Shown here: in pieces, positions 53,464-62,629 of the stretch
Position numbering within the stretch: position 1 is the first letter of the stretch
Layout of the letters: every line of letters starts with the position of its first letter
Origin: Ornithodoros turicata
Taxonomy: Eukaryota > Arthropoda > Arachnida > Ixodida > Argasidae
Direction: 5' to 3'
DNA: 64,000 nucleotides
Assembly: GCF_037126465.1 (NCBI RefSeq)
Contig: NW_026999346.1
Location: 2,236,565 to 2,300,564, forward strand
Translations under genes and position numbers: made by a program
Notes under the pieces: generated by a model
What the model saw: the letters and a program-made list of their open reading frames with translations, nothing else
The model's database searches: none
Told to the model about the DNA's origin: nothing

Positions 53464-54676
53464 TTACATGGTCGCTGGCACATCACACTCCCTGCACAAG
53501 GGGCTACTGGCACACCCTATCTTGTAACGATAGTAGGGCGTAAAAGCAACATTCAGACGTAAGCGATGCAGCAGGGACTTAATGACGCGCGGCAAACACG
53601 ACGGGAAGCGGCACCAGAATGTTGGGTCCCCCATTCCCAGTATCGTACTGACAGGGACATCCCGACGCCATTGTTCGACGGATAAGGAGGCAGCCCAGTC
53701 ACGAAGAAGGGATAGTCTATCCCCCATTGGAAGTAAAATCGGGACGCACTTGCGCTGGTGGTGAGCGGCCGCTGCCGCAGCGTCGGCAACGTGGTTGCCA
53801 GAAATTCCGCAATGACCCGGAATCCATTGAAAAGCGATGGTGTGGTCGTGGGCAGTTATGGCAGTTACTTCAGTAGGCGCAGAATATTTATCACAAGTGT
53901 TGGCCAGTGAGCCCCGGGACCTACGGTTTTCAGGCATCGAAGAGCTGACTTGGAGTCCGTACAAACAACCCATCGCCGTGAGTCGCAGTTGGCCGCATAT
54001 TGTGAAAACAGAAGGATTCCTTACAGTTCGCCTGAGGTCGAAGAGGTGCGATGGGACAACCGACAGCCGCGAGTGAGCGGTATCGAAGGTCTCACAAAAG
54101 ATGAGGATGACGAAGTTTTCGTTGAGGAGCCATCCGTGAAGACAGTGCAGTACCCGGCATATGCGGTGCCGATGAAATCTATAGTCAGTTGCTGTAGTAC
54201 GAGGTCGAGGTACCTCCTTTTGTTGTCCATGATCCCTGGTACAGTGGCGGTGACGCTTGGCGACGGAAGTGTCCACGGGTCTGTGCTTTGAGCCGCGGGG
54301 CTGTTCACGAATTTCGGAACACGGGATTTGAATGACATTATACATCCGTGGATCGGCGTGCTACGCCTTACCCGAAGTTTACGGATGAGTGTTTACGGTG
54401 GCTATTGTGTGCAATCAGGCGGAGATACTGTCGTACAGTTTCTGTGTTTCTGAGAACTTCAACAGGGATGTCACGGGCTTCCGCAACCACTACCCTTGTC
54501 TCGACCCCGCGGGAGACACCGAGGCACGCCCGTAGGATCCGTGCCAGCATAGCGCGGATTCTCTGTGCTAAGGTGCTGGGGAGATCGTGAAGCACAGGCA
54601 GACTGTAGGCGACTGTGGCCGGAATCAAAGCGTTATGCAGCATCAGGAGGTCCTTCTCATCGCGTCCCCACCTCAT
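53464..54676 (-). pseudogene. LINE RNase H and cysteine tail (in Gypsy-2)
   Basis: 54676-54368 reads ALIPATVAYSLPVLHDLPST and LRACLGVSRGVETRVVVAEA, the conserved linker after RT. 54338-54021 gives YCTVFTDGSSTKTSSSSSFV, the start of RNase H with its first aspartate. 54345-53464, in another frame, gives TIAFQWIPGHCGISGNHVAD (final catalytic D), then KSLLHRLRLNVAFTPYYRYK and CRECDVPAT, the zinc-like tail. At least two frameshifts separate these. Confidence 0.85.
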
Positions 54677-54687
54677 AAACAGATGGA

Positions 54688-55761
54688 ACTTTTCACAGTC
54701 AAATGTGATAGCGAGAATTCCCTTCTCATTCTGAGAATACCGGCTTCCTGTCATGTCCATGAAGCTGAAGCAGAGCAGAACAAAGGCCACCCTGTGATGC
54801 GTCCCATGAGACCTTTGTGGACTTGCTTTGGTCGCAGAATGCCAATAACGGCGAGTTGCAAAGAAACTGACGAATAGTATTCCACTCTTGGTCATGGTAC
54901 TTGTCCATTCGAAATGGTGTCTGCCATGATCAAACTGCTAAAAGCATCGTTTATTCTGCGAGGTGAGGTATGTATTTGCCAAAGTAGCAACTACTGCACA
55001 CATACGTTGCACGCCATGTTTGTCAGCTTGTCAGGGTAAATTCAGCGGACACTTTACTAATGCAAGATTTGGTTGAACGTCGCTTAGCATAATGATGTCT
55101 CCAAGATAAAGTAGCTTGGTTGTCAAAGTTGCATTTGACTGATTTGAAATCAATCACTCGTCTTTAGCAGTAGCGAGCGCCTTTCGTAGTCTTTCGTCGT
55201 GCTCCTCCTTTGTGCTGCCCCACACAAGCACGTCGTCCATGTCCAAGCAAGCCGAGCTGTCCTTGAACTGCGCGTGTCGTGTTGTGATACCAATGTGCTT
55301 GATGACGCGCCGCTGTATCCACGAAGCACGGCTTCCGATGAAATTAGAGGCGTCCTCGTCTTCAACTTCCGGTAAAGTGCGTATGGCGGAACCTTCGCTT
55401 GTGATCCTGTGTCCACCTCGAGGTTAACGTTCATTCTAGCCACAGACACGTTGACCATCCACTCTGAGTGATAGGCCTTCTTCTAGTACTTCGAAACTGT
55501 CATCGTGATTTTCAGTGCGTGCCTCCTGCACACAGGCAACGCTCTTGCAACACGACGCCAAGTGGTGTAGCTTCCCGAATGTATAAGACAGGGCTTACCA
55601 AAGGCAGGACATTCCCGTGGTCCGTGCGACTGATTACAGTTGCTTTTGCTGCCTTGGCAACGAGTAACGTGTTTAGTTCCTTCTTTTCGTGGTAACGAGC
55701 AACGGTATTTAGTTTGTTTTTCGGTAACGTGTACAAGTCTGCCAACAAAAATGTCAATCAA
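54688..55761 (-). pseudogene. Gypsy-2 Gag end, protease, RT C-terminus and RNase H N-terminal part
   Basis: 55761-55483 has CQGSKSNCNQSHGPRECPAF, a distorted zinc-knuckle. 55458-55330 has MNVNLEVDTGSQAKVPPYAL, the aspartic protease active site in DTGS. Another frame at ~55240-55160 gives DMDDVLVWGSTKEEHDERLR, the RT YxDD region, and ~55120-55090 gives LYLGDIIM. 54908-54688 gives LLAFCDQSKSTKVSWDASQG (RT-RNase H link) and YSQNEKGILAITFDCEKFHL (start of RNase H). The RT N-terminal domain between protease and DD box is deleted. Confidence 0.82.
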
Positions 55762-55834
55762 AGAGCATAATCTGCGCGACTATCTCCACCATTTTTTTAA
55801 GGAGCAGCTACGTCACCAATCTCGCATGAGATAA

Positions 55835-56990
55835 CTGCGCTGCATTCCAAGCGCTCAGGATTGATGACATTTCAGGTTGCTAGCCACTTACAGGCAGCGT
55901 TGAGACATGCTGCAGCGCGCGAGGGGGCGCGGTTATAGGAATATCGCAATGACTTCGCGTAGCAATACAGTCCTGAAAACCTTTGCGGACATGAAATGGA
56001 ACATTGCAGACTCCTAGTACGGTGCGAACTTTTATCTTGGGGGATTGAAGTGGAAACAGAATCTGCCTCAATTACCAACATTCGATAAATAAGTGTATAA
56101 GTGTCCTGTACTTTGACTGGTTGATTGTGCGCCACGTCAAAATGACGTGCAACGCATCGCTATGTGAGTTATAAGCACGAAAGAGTGCAGCGCATCGTTA
56201 TGTGGGTTATAAGCACGAAAGGGTGCAGCGGATATTGTGTCGGTGTGAAGACCTTATGCATTTTCCCCCGCTAACAATTACTACGAAACATATTGTCCTC
56301 TCTTAGAAGGTACCACATGAAATGAGCGGTGGCCTCAATGATTCATAGTGGATCCGAACATCGCGTTATCTAAAAAGCATGAAATTGTCAGTTTAGCTGG
56401 TCGATGGGTGCGCCGTTATGTCGCACAAGCATCGAATTTGGCATGAGTTCTCGAGAGCAATACTCGAAGTACCGTAGTCTTATTATTCATGGGTATTCGG
56501 TTTCTCACAGAGAATGATACGCTTTGTTGAGTTCTAGCTTTACGTAGGTGCAAAGGACTCTTAGGCAACTCTTTAACGTAACGTACGCCTTGGTGAGCAG
56601 TTAAATCCCTTAAGACGGCGGCGTCCATGAAAACCTACATTTTGAACGCAATTAATTTTAGTATCTAGTGTGCTTCGCTACTAATATTTTTGTTTACAAA
56701 AAGGCACACGATCTGTCAGTGGAGGAACGAGAACGTCATTATATCCCCATTAGAATTTGATTGTTACAAATACTAATTCGCTGTGCGCATAAAATGAAGA
56801 ATGTGTGCTTTGAAGTATACCATGATGACCCGCAATGTTTTTCGTATCCGTCCTTTCTATGCATGTCTGCGTGCATGCTTCTGTTCAAACGTGAAGTCGT
56901 AACTTCGAATCAATGGTTTCAGAACTGCACTTACGTCTATATCTTCGATTTCTATATAAACTCGTGCGTATTTACGCAGTTTTGAGTACA
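55835..56990. other. No gene; contains a 38-bp tandem pair at ~56149-56228
   Basis: GTGCARCGCATCGYTATGTG followed by GTTATAAGCACGAAAG occurs twice in tandem, with a partial third GTGCAGCG. Otherwise nothing recognisable. The Gypsy-2 5' LTR would be expected here but has no visible partner. Confidence 0.45.
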
Positions 56991-56994
56991 TACT

Positions 56995-57183
56995 TTGCGT
57001 AACCCTAATAATAAGTGTCTACGGCAGAAACTTACGGCATCCCAAAGGAAGAAACTTGCCACCAGTGGGGAAGCCAGTGCACCAGCGCTGCCAAATGTGT
57101 TTGCTATCCCAAAGATGGTGCCTGTGCAAAAAGAAAATACACAAACGGAATCACAAGAACTGACAAGCCTCCAAAGTACTTAG
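56995..57183 (+). CDS. Unrecognised small ORF, 62 residues
   Basis: A polar, lysine-rich frame with ASQRKKLATSGEASAPALPN. No family recognised, no splice context of note. It may be a chance frame. Confidence 0.12.
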   Translation: MRNPNNKCLRQKLTASQRKKLATSGEASAPALPNVFAIPKMVPVQKENTQTESQELTSLQST

Positions 57184-57203
57184 AGATAAAACGTATTCAG
57201 ATT

Positions 57204-57600
57204 TTATTTGCGCGCGTATGAACAGTACATAGAAGAATACCACCAGAATATCCTCCCTGTACGTAAATCGCCACGCCGCCCATCCTCTGTCGGCTCACTC
57301 AAACTGCCTGACCCATTTAGTAATAATCGTAATTCGTGGCTGTGCGTCGCGAGACAACTATGATCATGAGAGTCACCACAGTGGTCGGACCGTTGACTAG
57401 TTCTGTCCACCTGAGGGTTCTTTAACATACATCGAAATCTCAGCACATCGTATTTAAACATTCTTTTGGGAGACGGCGTGCCTAGGCAACTTCTAGAATG
57501 CCAGTATGTTACTGGCGTCATCAGCCAGAAGCGAGCCAGTAAACTTGGAATCAGTAGCGGACACGCTGCGAACTGATCCATAAGGCCCGCTTTTACCCAT
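57204..57600. repeat. Probable dispersed tick-type repeat remnant
   Basis: CACCTGAGGGTTCTTTAACA with following CGAAATCTCAGCACA resembles a motif I associate with dispersed repeats in tick genomes (CCTGAGGTTCTTTAACG with AAATCTAAG). From memory only. A minus-strand frame of 125 codons across it is not convincing. Confidence 0.3.
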
Positions 57601-57609
57601 TTGAATGTA

Positions 57610-58010
57610 ACGACAATGACTGTCCTTGTTGCTCAGTCACGTTTCGTTGGGCCCTAGAAGATGGACGGGCTGCACATTCATATCTTACTCGAAGTGCTTC
57701 GCTTGAGCGTGGAAGCTCTGGACGTTGAATGGCATTAAGGTGCGTCTTCTCTATGCCGATAGGCAGAGTGCGGACGCACCATTAGAGGCGTCCATAGCCT
57801 GACTGACGCGGGGGTGAGGAACCTCTTCGAGCGCGTACATGACATGTGGTAATCCAATGGATGAATGTCCTCGCGCGGCAGATCCACGATCTTGGGAACA
57901 TTGGTGCCCATGGTGTGCCTGAACTTGAAGTCACCTTTATTCTGATGGAGTAATCCGTCGATCAATGTAACTCGCGACAGCGCCGCGTACGCAAACTACA
58001 GAAACTGTGC
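57610..58010. other. No firm feature
   Basis: A minus-strand frame (57965-57735) with MGTNVPKIVDLPREDIHPLD is open but unrecognised. It abuts the truncated LINE start. Confidence 0.2.
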
Positions 58011-58059
58011 CTTGCTGTACTCAAAGACGATTTGTGGATGGCGAGCGCGCAAGCCAGCA

Positions 58060-59222
58060 CAGCGGGAAGTCTGGGACTTCCTATCAGATCGCACCCTTTT
58101 CGTGCGCACTGCTCACGGCGACACAGCTCCCTTCCCTGTAAGCCGCGGAGTGCCGCAGGACAGTGTGTTGAGTCTATTCCTGTTCAACCTTGTCATGGCC
58201 TCACTCCCCGCCCACATACCTGCCCACGTCAATATCACAATTTACGCTGACGATGTCTGCATTTCGGCTTCAGACAACCGGAGAGACGCGATTCAGCGGC
58301 GCCCGCAGCAAGCCCTCGACGTCATTGAATCATATCTTGCAGGCAGAGGCCCACTCAAACGGAGAAACAGAGCACCCACAATGGACCCAATAACGGTTTG
58401 TGATCTGTTACTCTGTTCCCCTACTCTTCGGCCGTGTCTCCCCAAGCAAAACAGTCGCCATGACGAAAGTAATAACGTCGTTGATAACGACGTTGAAAGT
58501 AATAACGCCCAGTGAAACAGACTTGGTGAGCCTTGCGAGGGAATTGGTTTTTCTAGACCTAGGAGACCCGATAATGGTTTGTGATCTGTTAATTTTGCCG
58601 TGTCTTCCCAAGCAAAACAGTCACCATGACGTTCACCAACCGCTCATTTAAGAACTACTCACTGCACGTCGCCGAACGCCACTTGATTTCGCCCCCGCTA
58701 CAAATATTTCGGCGTCATCGTAGACAAAAAGCTGTCATGGTTCGAGCACATCATGGCCCTTTCTGCCAAGACCAAGAAATTCGTGAACGTGGTACGACGC
58801 ATCTCTGGAGCGTCGTGGGGTCTCAAAACGTGCAAACGACCTCCGGCACGTCCATAACGCACTCGTGCTGGGGCTGCTACGGTACCACCTCCCAGCGCTC
58901 CATGGCATCAGCAGAACGGGTGAGCGGGACCTTCTCAACACCCATGTGCGTGGCCTCCGTGTATGCCTCGGACAGCCGCGCACGGCTGAAACTTACACGG
59001 TACTTGCGGAGGCGCGCGAGACGCCCGTGCATATCCTGCGGGACAGAGAGACGCTCAGTGTCTTTGTGCGTTTTCTCACGGAGCACCCCTGCCACTACCT
59101 GCTGTTCACTGAGAATGCCCGCCCCGCATCGGCCTCTGGCGGCGCCGTCCGCAGGCTTAAGGGTATCCTCCAGGTGTATTCTACGCCCCTCCTTTATGGG
59201 CCCTCGCCAAGCCCCAGGTACT
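58060..59222 (+). pseudogene. LINE reverse transcriptase C-terminal portion, frameshifted, with internal duplication
   Basis: 58012-58515 reads WDFLSDRTLFVRTAHGDTAP, RGVPQDSVLSLFLFNLVMAS (Q-G changed to Q-D) and ITIYADDVCIS with the catalytic pair. After LAGRGP the expected S-P-S-K-T box occurs twice (58446 and 58610) because ~181 bp (58386-58566 against 58567-58630 onward) is duplicated. RT thumb sequence KLSWFEHIMALSAKTKKFVN follows in another frame near 58725. 58865-59224 holds LRYHLPALHGISRTGERDLL and YTVLAEARETPVHILRDRET, ending at a stop. Confidence 0.85.
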
Positions 59223-59304
59223 GACGAGCGTCCCTGGCCTCGGACGAAAGAGGGATACGCCGTTAGCCGCTGCGCGCCAGCTCGTCCTCGAACACCTATC
59301 GGCG

Positions 59305-60117
59305 CAGCATCAACAGCGTCAAGTGATCTATACAGACGGGTCGGTTTCGCTTGATGGGGCCACTACAGCCATCTACGTCCCGCACAGTGATATCGAGCAA
59401 GCTTTCAGGCTCTGTCACACTACCTCTTCCACCGAAGCAGAGCTCTTCGCAATCCACGCGGCCCTCAGGCCCATCACAACATCGCCTCCAGGAACTTGGG
59501 CAATCCTGTCGGACAGCAAGACGGCACTGGAGACACTCGACTCACACTGCATCAAAACAACCGACGACCTACACACAATGACAATGTCCATAGCCAGCAC
59601 CGCCCTTGTTTCCGGGCACAATATATGTCTGCAGTGGATACTGAGCCATACTGGCGTCGGCGGGAACGATCGGGCCGATGCTGCGGCCAGGCGTGCACAC
59701 GAACATCCCGACGCCGCGGCGCACATACCGCTCACTCCGTCGGCCTGCCGTATCCAAATCCGCTGCTGGACCGCCCAAGAGGCGCGGTGCTTCATTCGCG
59801 AATCCGGCCGTTCCTACGAGTTTCTTCGCTCCATCGACCCGGCGGTGGAGTTCTCCCCGCCACGACGTATCCAACGGCAACAAAAGACACTCCTCCACCA
59901 GCTGCGCTTCAACTTGTCGTACACGCCACCGCTCCAGCGCATGAGGAGGAGGCAGATCTCTGCCCCCTGCTACGTTTGCGAAGTGGTTGCGGACACGTCG
60001 CACGTCCTGCTGACCTGTTCCAAGTACACCAACCATCGCGCCACCTTTTCCCGCTGCCTCGAGTGTTTCGGGCAGAACCAACTGACGCTGGCCGCACTTC
60101 TTGAGCCTGTGCCTTAG
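59305..60117 (+). CDS. LINE RNase H and cysteine-rich tail (open frame)
   Basis: About 270 uninterrupted codons. VIYTDGSVSLDGATTAIYVP carries the first catalytic aspartate, SSTEAELFAIHAALRPI the glutamate, AILSDSKTALETLD the second aspartate and GVGGNDRADAAARRAHE the last. It then shows TLLHQLRFNLSYTPPL, and CYVCEVVADTSHVLLTCSKY, a C-x2-C...H-x4-C tail. Natural stop at 60115-60117. The preceding RT is frameshifted, so this is only the surviving end of the polyprotein. Confidence 0.9.
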   Translation, partial: QHQQRQVIYTDGSVSLDGATTAIYVPHSDIEQAFRLCHTTSSTEAELFAIHAALRPITTSPPGTWAILSDSKTALETLDSHCIKTTDDLHTMTMSIASTALVSGHNICLQWILSHTGVGGNDRADAAARRAHEHPDAAAHIPLTPSACRIQIRCWTAQEARCFIRESGRSYEFLRSIDPAVEFSPPRRIQRQQKTLLHQLRFNLSYTPPLQRMRRRQISAPCYVCEVVADTSHVLLTCSKYTNHRATFSRCLECFGQNQLTLAALLEPVP

Positions 60118-60331
60118 CACCAACAACGCGCCGTCACAAGTGGTCTATTGCACTTTCTGAAGTGCACTGGCCTGGCCTCCAAGCTCTGAAATGCGCGCTC
60201 CAGGAGTCCCACCTCTTTTCTTCTTTTTCTTTCCTTTTCTGTTTTTTTTAATGAAATAGCATGCTGGCCTTGGTCTGGCAGACCTTTCCTTTTAATAAAT
60301 GTATAACGACAATAACGACAATTTAATAACT

Positions 60332-60391
60332 AAAAAAACGACAGCACAGACAAGGTCTCAATTGAGACCTTGTCTGTGTCGTCATTTTTTT
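60332..60391. repeat. Hairpin with a 34-bp perfect palindrome beside the LINE tail
   Basis: 60345-60378 is a perfect 17+17 palindrome centred on CAATTG: CACAGACAAGGTCTCAA and its complement. Flanking ACGAC/GTCGT and A7/T7 extend the dyad imperfectly to ~60 bp. It begins about 35 bp beyond the LINE AATAAA. Confidence 0.9.
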
Positions 60392-60399
60392 GTCCCCTA

Positions 60400-61340
60400 T
60401 AGTCTCGGGTTTTTAAGTTATGGATCTATACCACCAGCTCGCTTGCTACCTCTATCCTCTCGTTTAAATCTTGTAGAGCCGCGTCTTGGAGTTCAGCAAC
60501 TCTGATGGTCTCTATAGCATTGAAACGTGTTGACGTACTCCCTGGTTTGTTCGTGTTGCACCGCGGTGTCTGTCTTCATCTAAATAGTGATGAAAGAGGC
60601 GCACAGTACATTGCCCATACCCTGGCGCCCTGCAGTACCTGGCAGTATGCTCACGCTTTCGATCTGCCGTTGTCCTTGCTGGTATTCCAGAGGCCTAGCT
60701 TGGCTCGTCCCTAAGTGCAGCTCGTCGGCTATGATACTACTCTGCGCCATTCTTCTTGGCCATCTTTTTGAGAGGCATTCCATTGAGCAATTTTGAAGTC
60801 GATAATCTGACCTCGGGCCGGTCTATATAAACTTATATTTCCACATCGGCCTCCCAATTGCATTTCAACGTGACGATCAACTCTCAAGTTACCTAGCCCA
60901 TACCTGGCGCAGAGAAAAACGTAGTTCTACGTCAAAACGCCTACAACCACGAGGGAACCATTCGAGGGAAGAGCACCTCCCCTTCGTCGATGGCGCTATT
61001 CCACAGACGTCACTAATGTTTCGGAAGTGAACACATTTCCTGACGTGTCTCTTTCGATTATCTACTTTATTCCCTCTTCTCCATAACGGTTTTGCTCTGT
61101 TTAATAAATTACTTTTACAACAGAATCCAGATAAGTAATGCAGTAAACACGATATTGCAAACAACGAGGTTTGCTCTTCTTGTTCCTTTCTCCTTTGACC
61201 CTTCCTTTTTCCTAGATTCCTCACTTGATGCTGCGCTAAGTTTTAGCCTTCTATACAGCGTATTCCGACATATATAAATATGGTAATACGAGGACGTACT
61301 GATTTACCCCAAATACTGCTACCTGCTACCCTTGTGCCAT
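60400..61340. other. No gene recognised
   Basis: Frames on both strands are short and unconserved in appearance. Nothing else is visible. Confidence 0.35.
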
Positions 61341-61349
61341 TCCTCGTCT

Positions 61350-61597
61350 CGACGGACCTCGTTGACACTTTGTGACGCGCTTTGTTTTTTGTGCATTCAG
61401 ATTTCGCACGTGGACTCTCCTACATTGCTGTTTTTGGTGCCAAGTTTTGTGGTGATGCTTTCATCTATACCGTTTCGAAGTGTATAGATTTGTGTAGTCC
61501 CCCTTTCTATTCTGAATAACGGGTCCTGGAGTAGCCAGTCCCGAGTGGCTCGGGACTAACATCTCCATTTTTTTCTTTCACAAATCAATCAATCACT
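61350..61597 (+). mobile_element. 3' UTR remnant of a LINE with (AATC)n tail
   Basis: GAATAACGGGTCCTGGAGTA, then CCAGTCCCGAGTGGCTCGGG, TTTTTTTCTTT and CAAATCAATCAATCA form a typical LINE 3' end, with a short hairpin followed by an AATC-repeat tail. The coding part is missing. Recognised by architecture and memory of similar tick sequences. Confidence 0.45.
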
Positions 61598-61599
61598 GC

Positions 61600-62455
61600 T
61601 ACCTGAAAACTGTGGAGAGATGTCAACAATGTTGGGCAGGTGGGCCCCTGATTGACCAGAGAACATCACCATGAACAACATGAGAAAAACTGATGCCGAT
61701 GTCTTGTCTTGACTCAAATGGGAAAGCGCCACGAGGCAGGTGGCTGATCCGCAGAAACCTGCATACGAGATCGCACATGTTCCACTCTATTAACGTACCG
61801 CTGTAAGCAAACTTAACAATAACACAGTTTCATCAGCCGGAGCTCGACCAGGGCCACTATACCGGCACTTGAGAAAGTCTAAGGGAGAAAGGGTCTGGCC
61901 TGTGGATCAGTCATGAGCCACATGCACGATCTCGCAATGTTTTTGCCTTTCAGTGCGGTTATCACTGCAGCTGTTGTCAGCGTTTTTCGTTGGTGATACA
62001 ATTTGTGGGATAGCTGCTATCGTGAAAAAATGATGTCGTCCTTTGCAGTGACTTCCGTCCGTGAACGATGTTATGAACCTGCTTTGATGGCTAGCGCTGT
62101 GTTAAGCACGACTACCTCAATCGAGGGCAACAGTCATTCGCTGCATTCCGAGCCCGTTGCATCTGGCTCACCCAGACTCTCCTCTAGCGGAGGTGGCGTA
62201 GCCCAAACCCTCTCTCCGTTTATATTTCGCAGGCACCGCTAAGGTGTCTCTGTTCAAGTCCTGTGTGACGAAATTGCGTGATTGTTAACTATGCTTCGAA
62301 CTGCACATAATTTTTCAATCTCAGCACACAATTCAAACTGCAGACCGAATAGAGCACTTGTATATGTGCTTGTACTTGTATGTGTAGGTGATACACTTTG
62401 CCGGCAAGCCACACCATGTCCAAATCAGCCTAGATTTGTAGTCCCGTTAATTGGG
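61600..62455. other. No gene recognised
   Basis: Plain sequence. A 79-codon plus frame (62003-62242) has no recognisable features. Confidence 0.35.
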
Positions 62456-62459
62456 GAGG

Positions 62460-62620
62460 GGGGGATTTATTGGCAGAAAAAAAGAAAGGGGAAAGGTCAG
62501 CCATGCAGCACACCGGCTTGCTATTCCCTAAAAAACAGAAAGAAAGAAAAAGAAAGGAAAAATATGGACAAGAGAAAAGAAAATAACAAAAAGATAAATA
62601 AATGAAAACAAGAAAAATTG
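62460..62620 (-). mobile_element. 3' end remnant of the I-group LINE family
   Basis: The minus strand reads a pyrimidine-rich stretch, GGGAATAGCAAGCCGGTGTG, CATGGCTGACCTTTCC, a T-run and CCAATAAATCC. It parallels the 3' terminus at 36620-36700 (GGAATAGCAAGCCGGCTC...AATAAACAT). Confidence 0.7.
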
Positions 62621-62629
62621 AAAAATTCG

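Larger units (their letters stand above)
52829..54676 (-). mobile_element. I-group LINE 3' fragment inserted in Gypsy-2, 11-bp duplication
   Basis: AAACAGATGGA flanks both sides (52818-52828 and 54677-54687). Inside, the minus strand carries the post-RT linker, RNase H and cysteine tail of an I-group LINE, then ~300 bp of 3' UTR and a TA-rich tail. The 5' end is truncated after RT. A hammerhead-bearing unit (52845-53162) sits in the tail. The family is related to, but clearly different from, the LINE at 36620-39352. Confidence 0.9.
49850..55760 (-). mobile_element. Ty3/Gypsy retrotransposon 2, broken, with nested insertions (LTRs not found)
   Basis: The minus-strand order is zinc-knuckle/protease (55761-55330), RT end (55240-54910), RNase H (54908-54688 and 52817-52500) and integrase (50948-50027). 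RNase H is split at 52829-54676 by a LINE fragment flanked by AAACAGATGGA. The RNase H-integrase junction is split at 50981-52492 by a TIR element flanked by CCCCACG. The N-terminal half of RT is missing between protease and the DD box. No LTR pair could be identified, so the outer limits are approximate. Confidence 0.85.
58012..60297 (+). mobile_element. I-group LINE, plus strand, 5'-truncated and frameshifted
   Basis: RT from just before the RGVPQ motif, linker, RNase H, cysteine tail, ~180 bp of 3' UTR and a tail of AATAAATGTATAACGACAAT repeats. It is related at protein level to the LINE at 36620-39352 (shared LHGxSRTxExxLLN and VLAEARExPVHILRD), but a separate family. A 181-bp duplication at 58386-58630 disrupts the RT. 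Confidence 0.9.

Noticed and set aside
50587..55761. Possibility that Gypsy-2 is an endogenous retrovirus with an envelope gene
   Set aside because: No envelope-like frame is present after integrase, and the domain order is ordinary Ty3/Gypsy.
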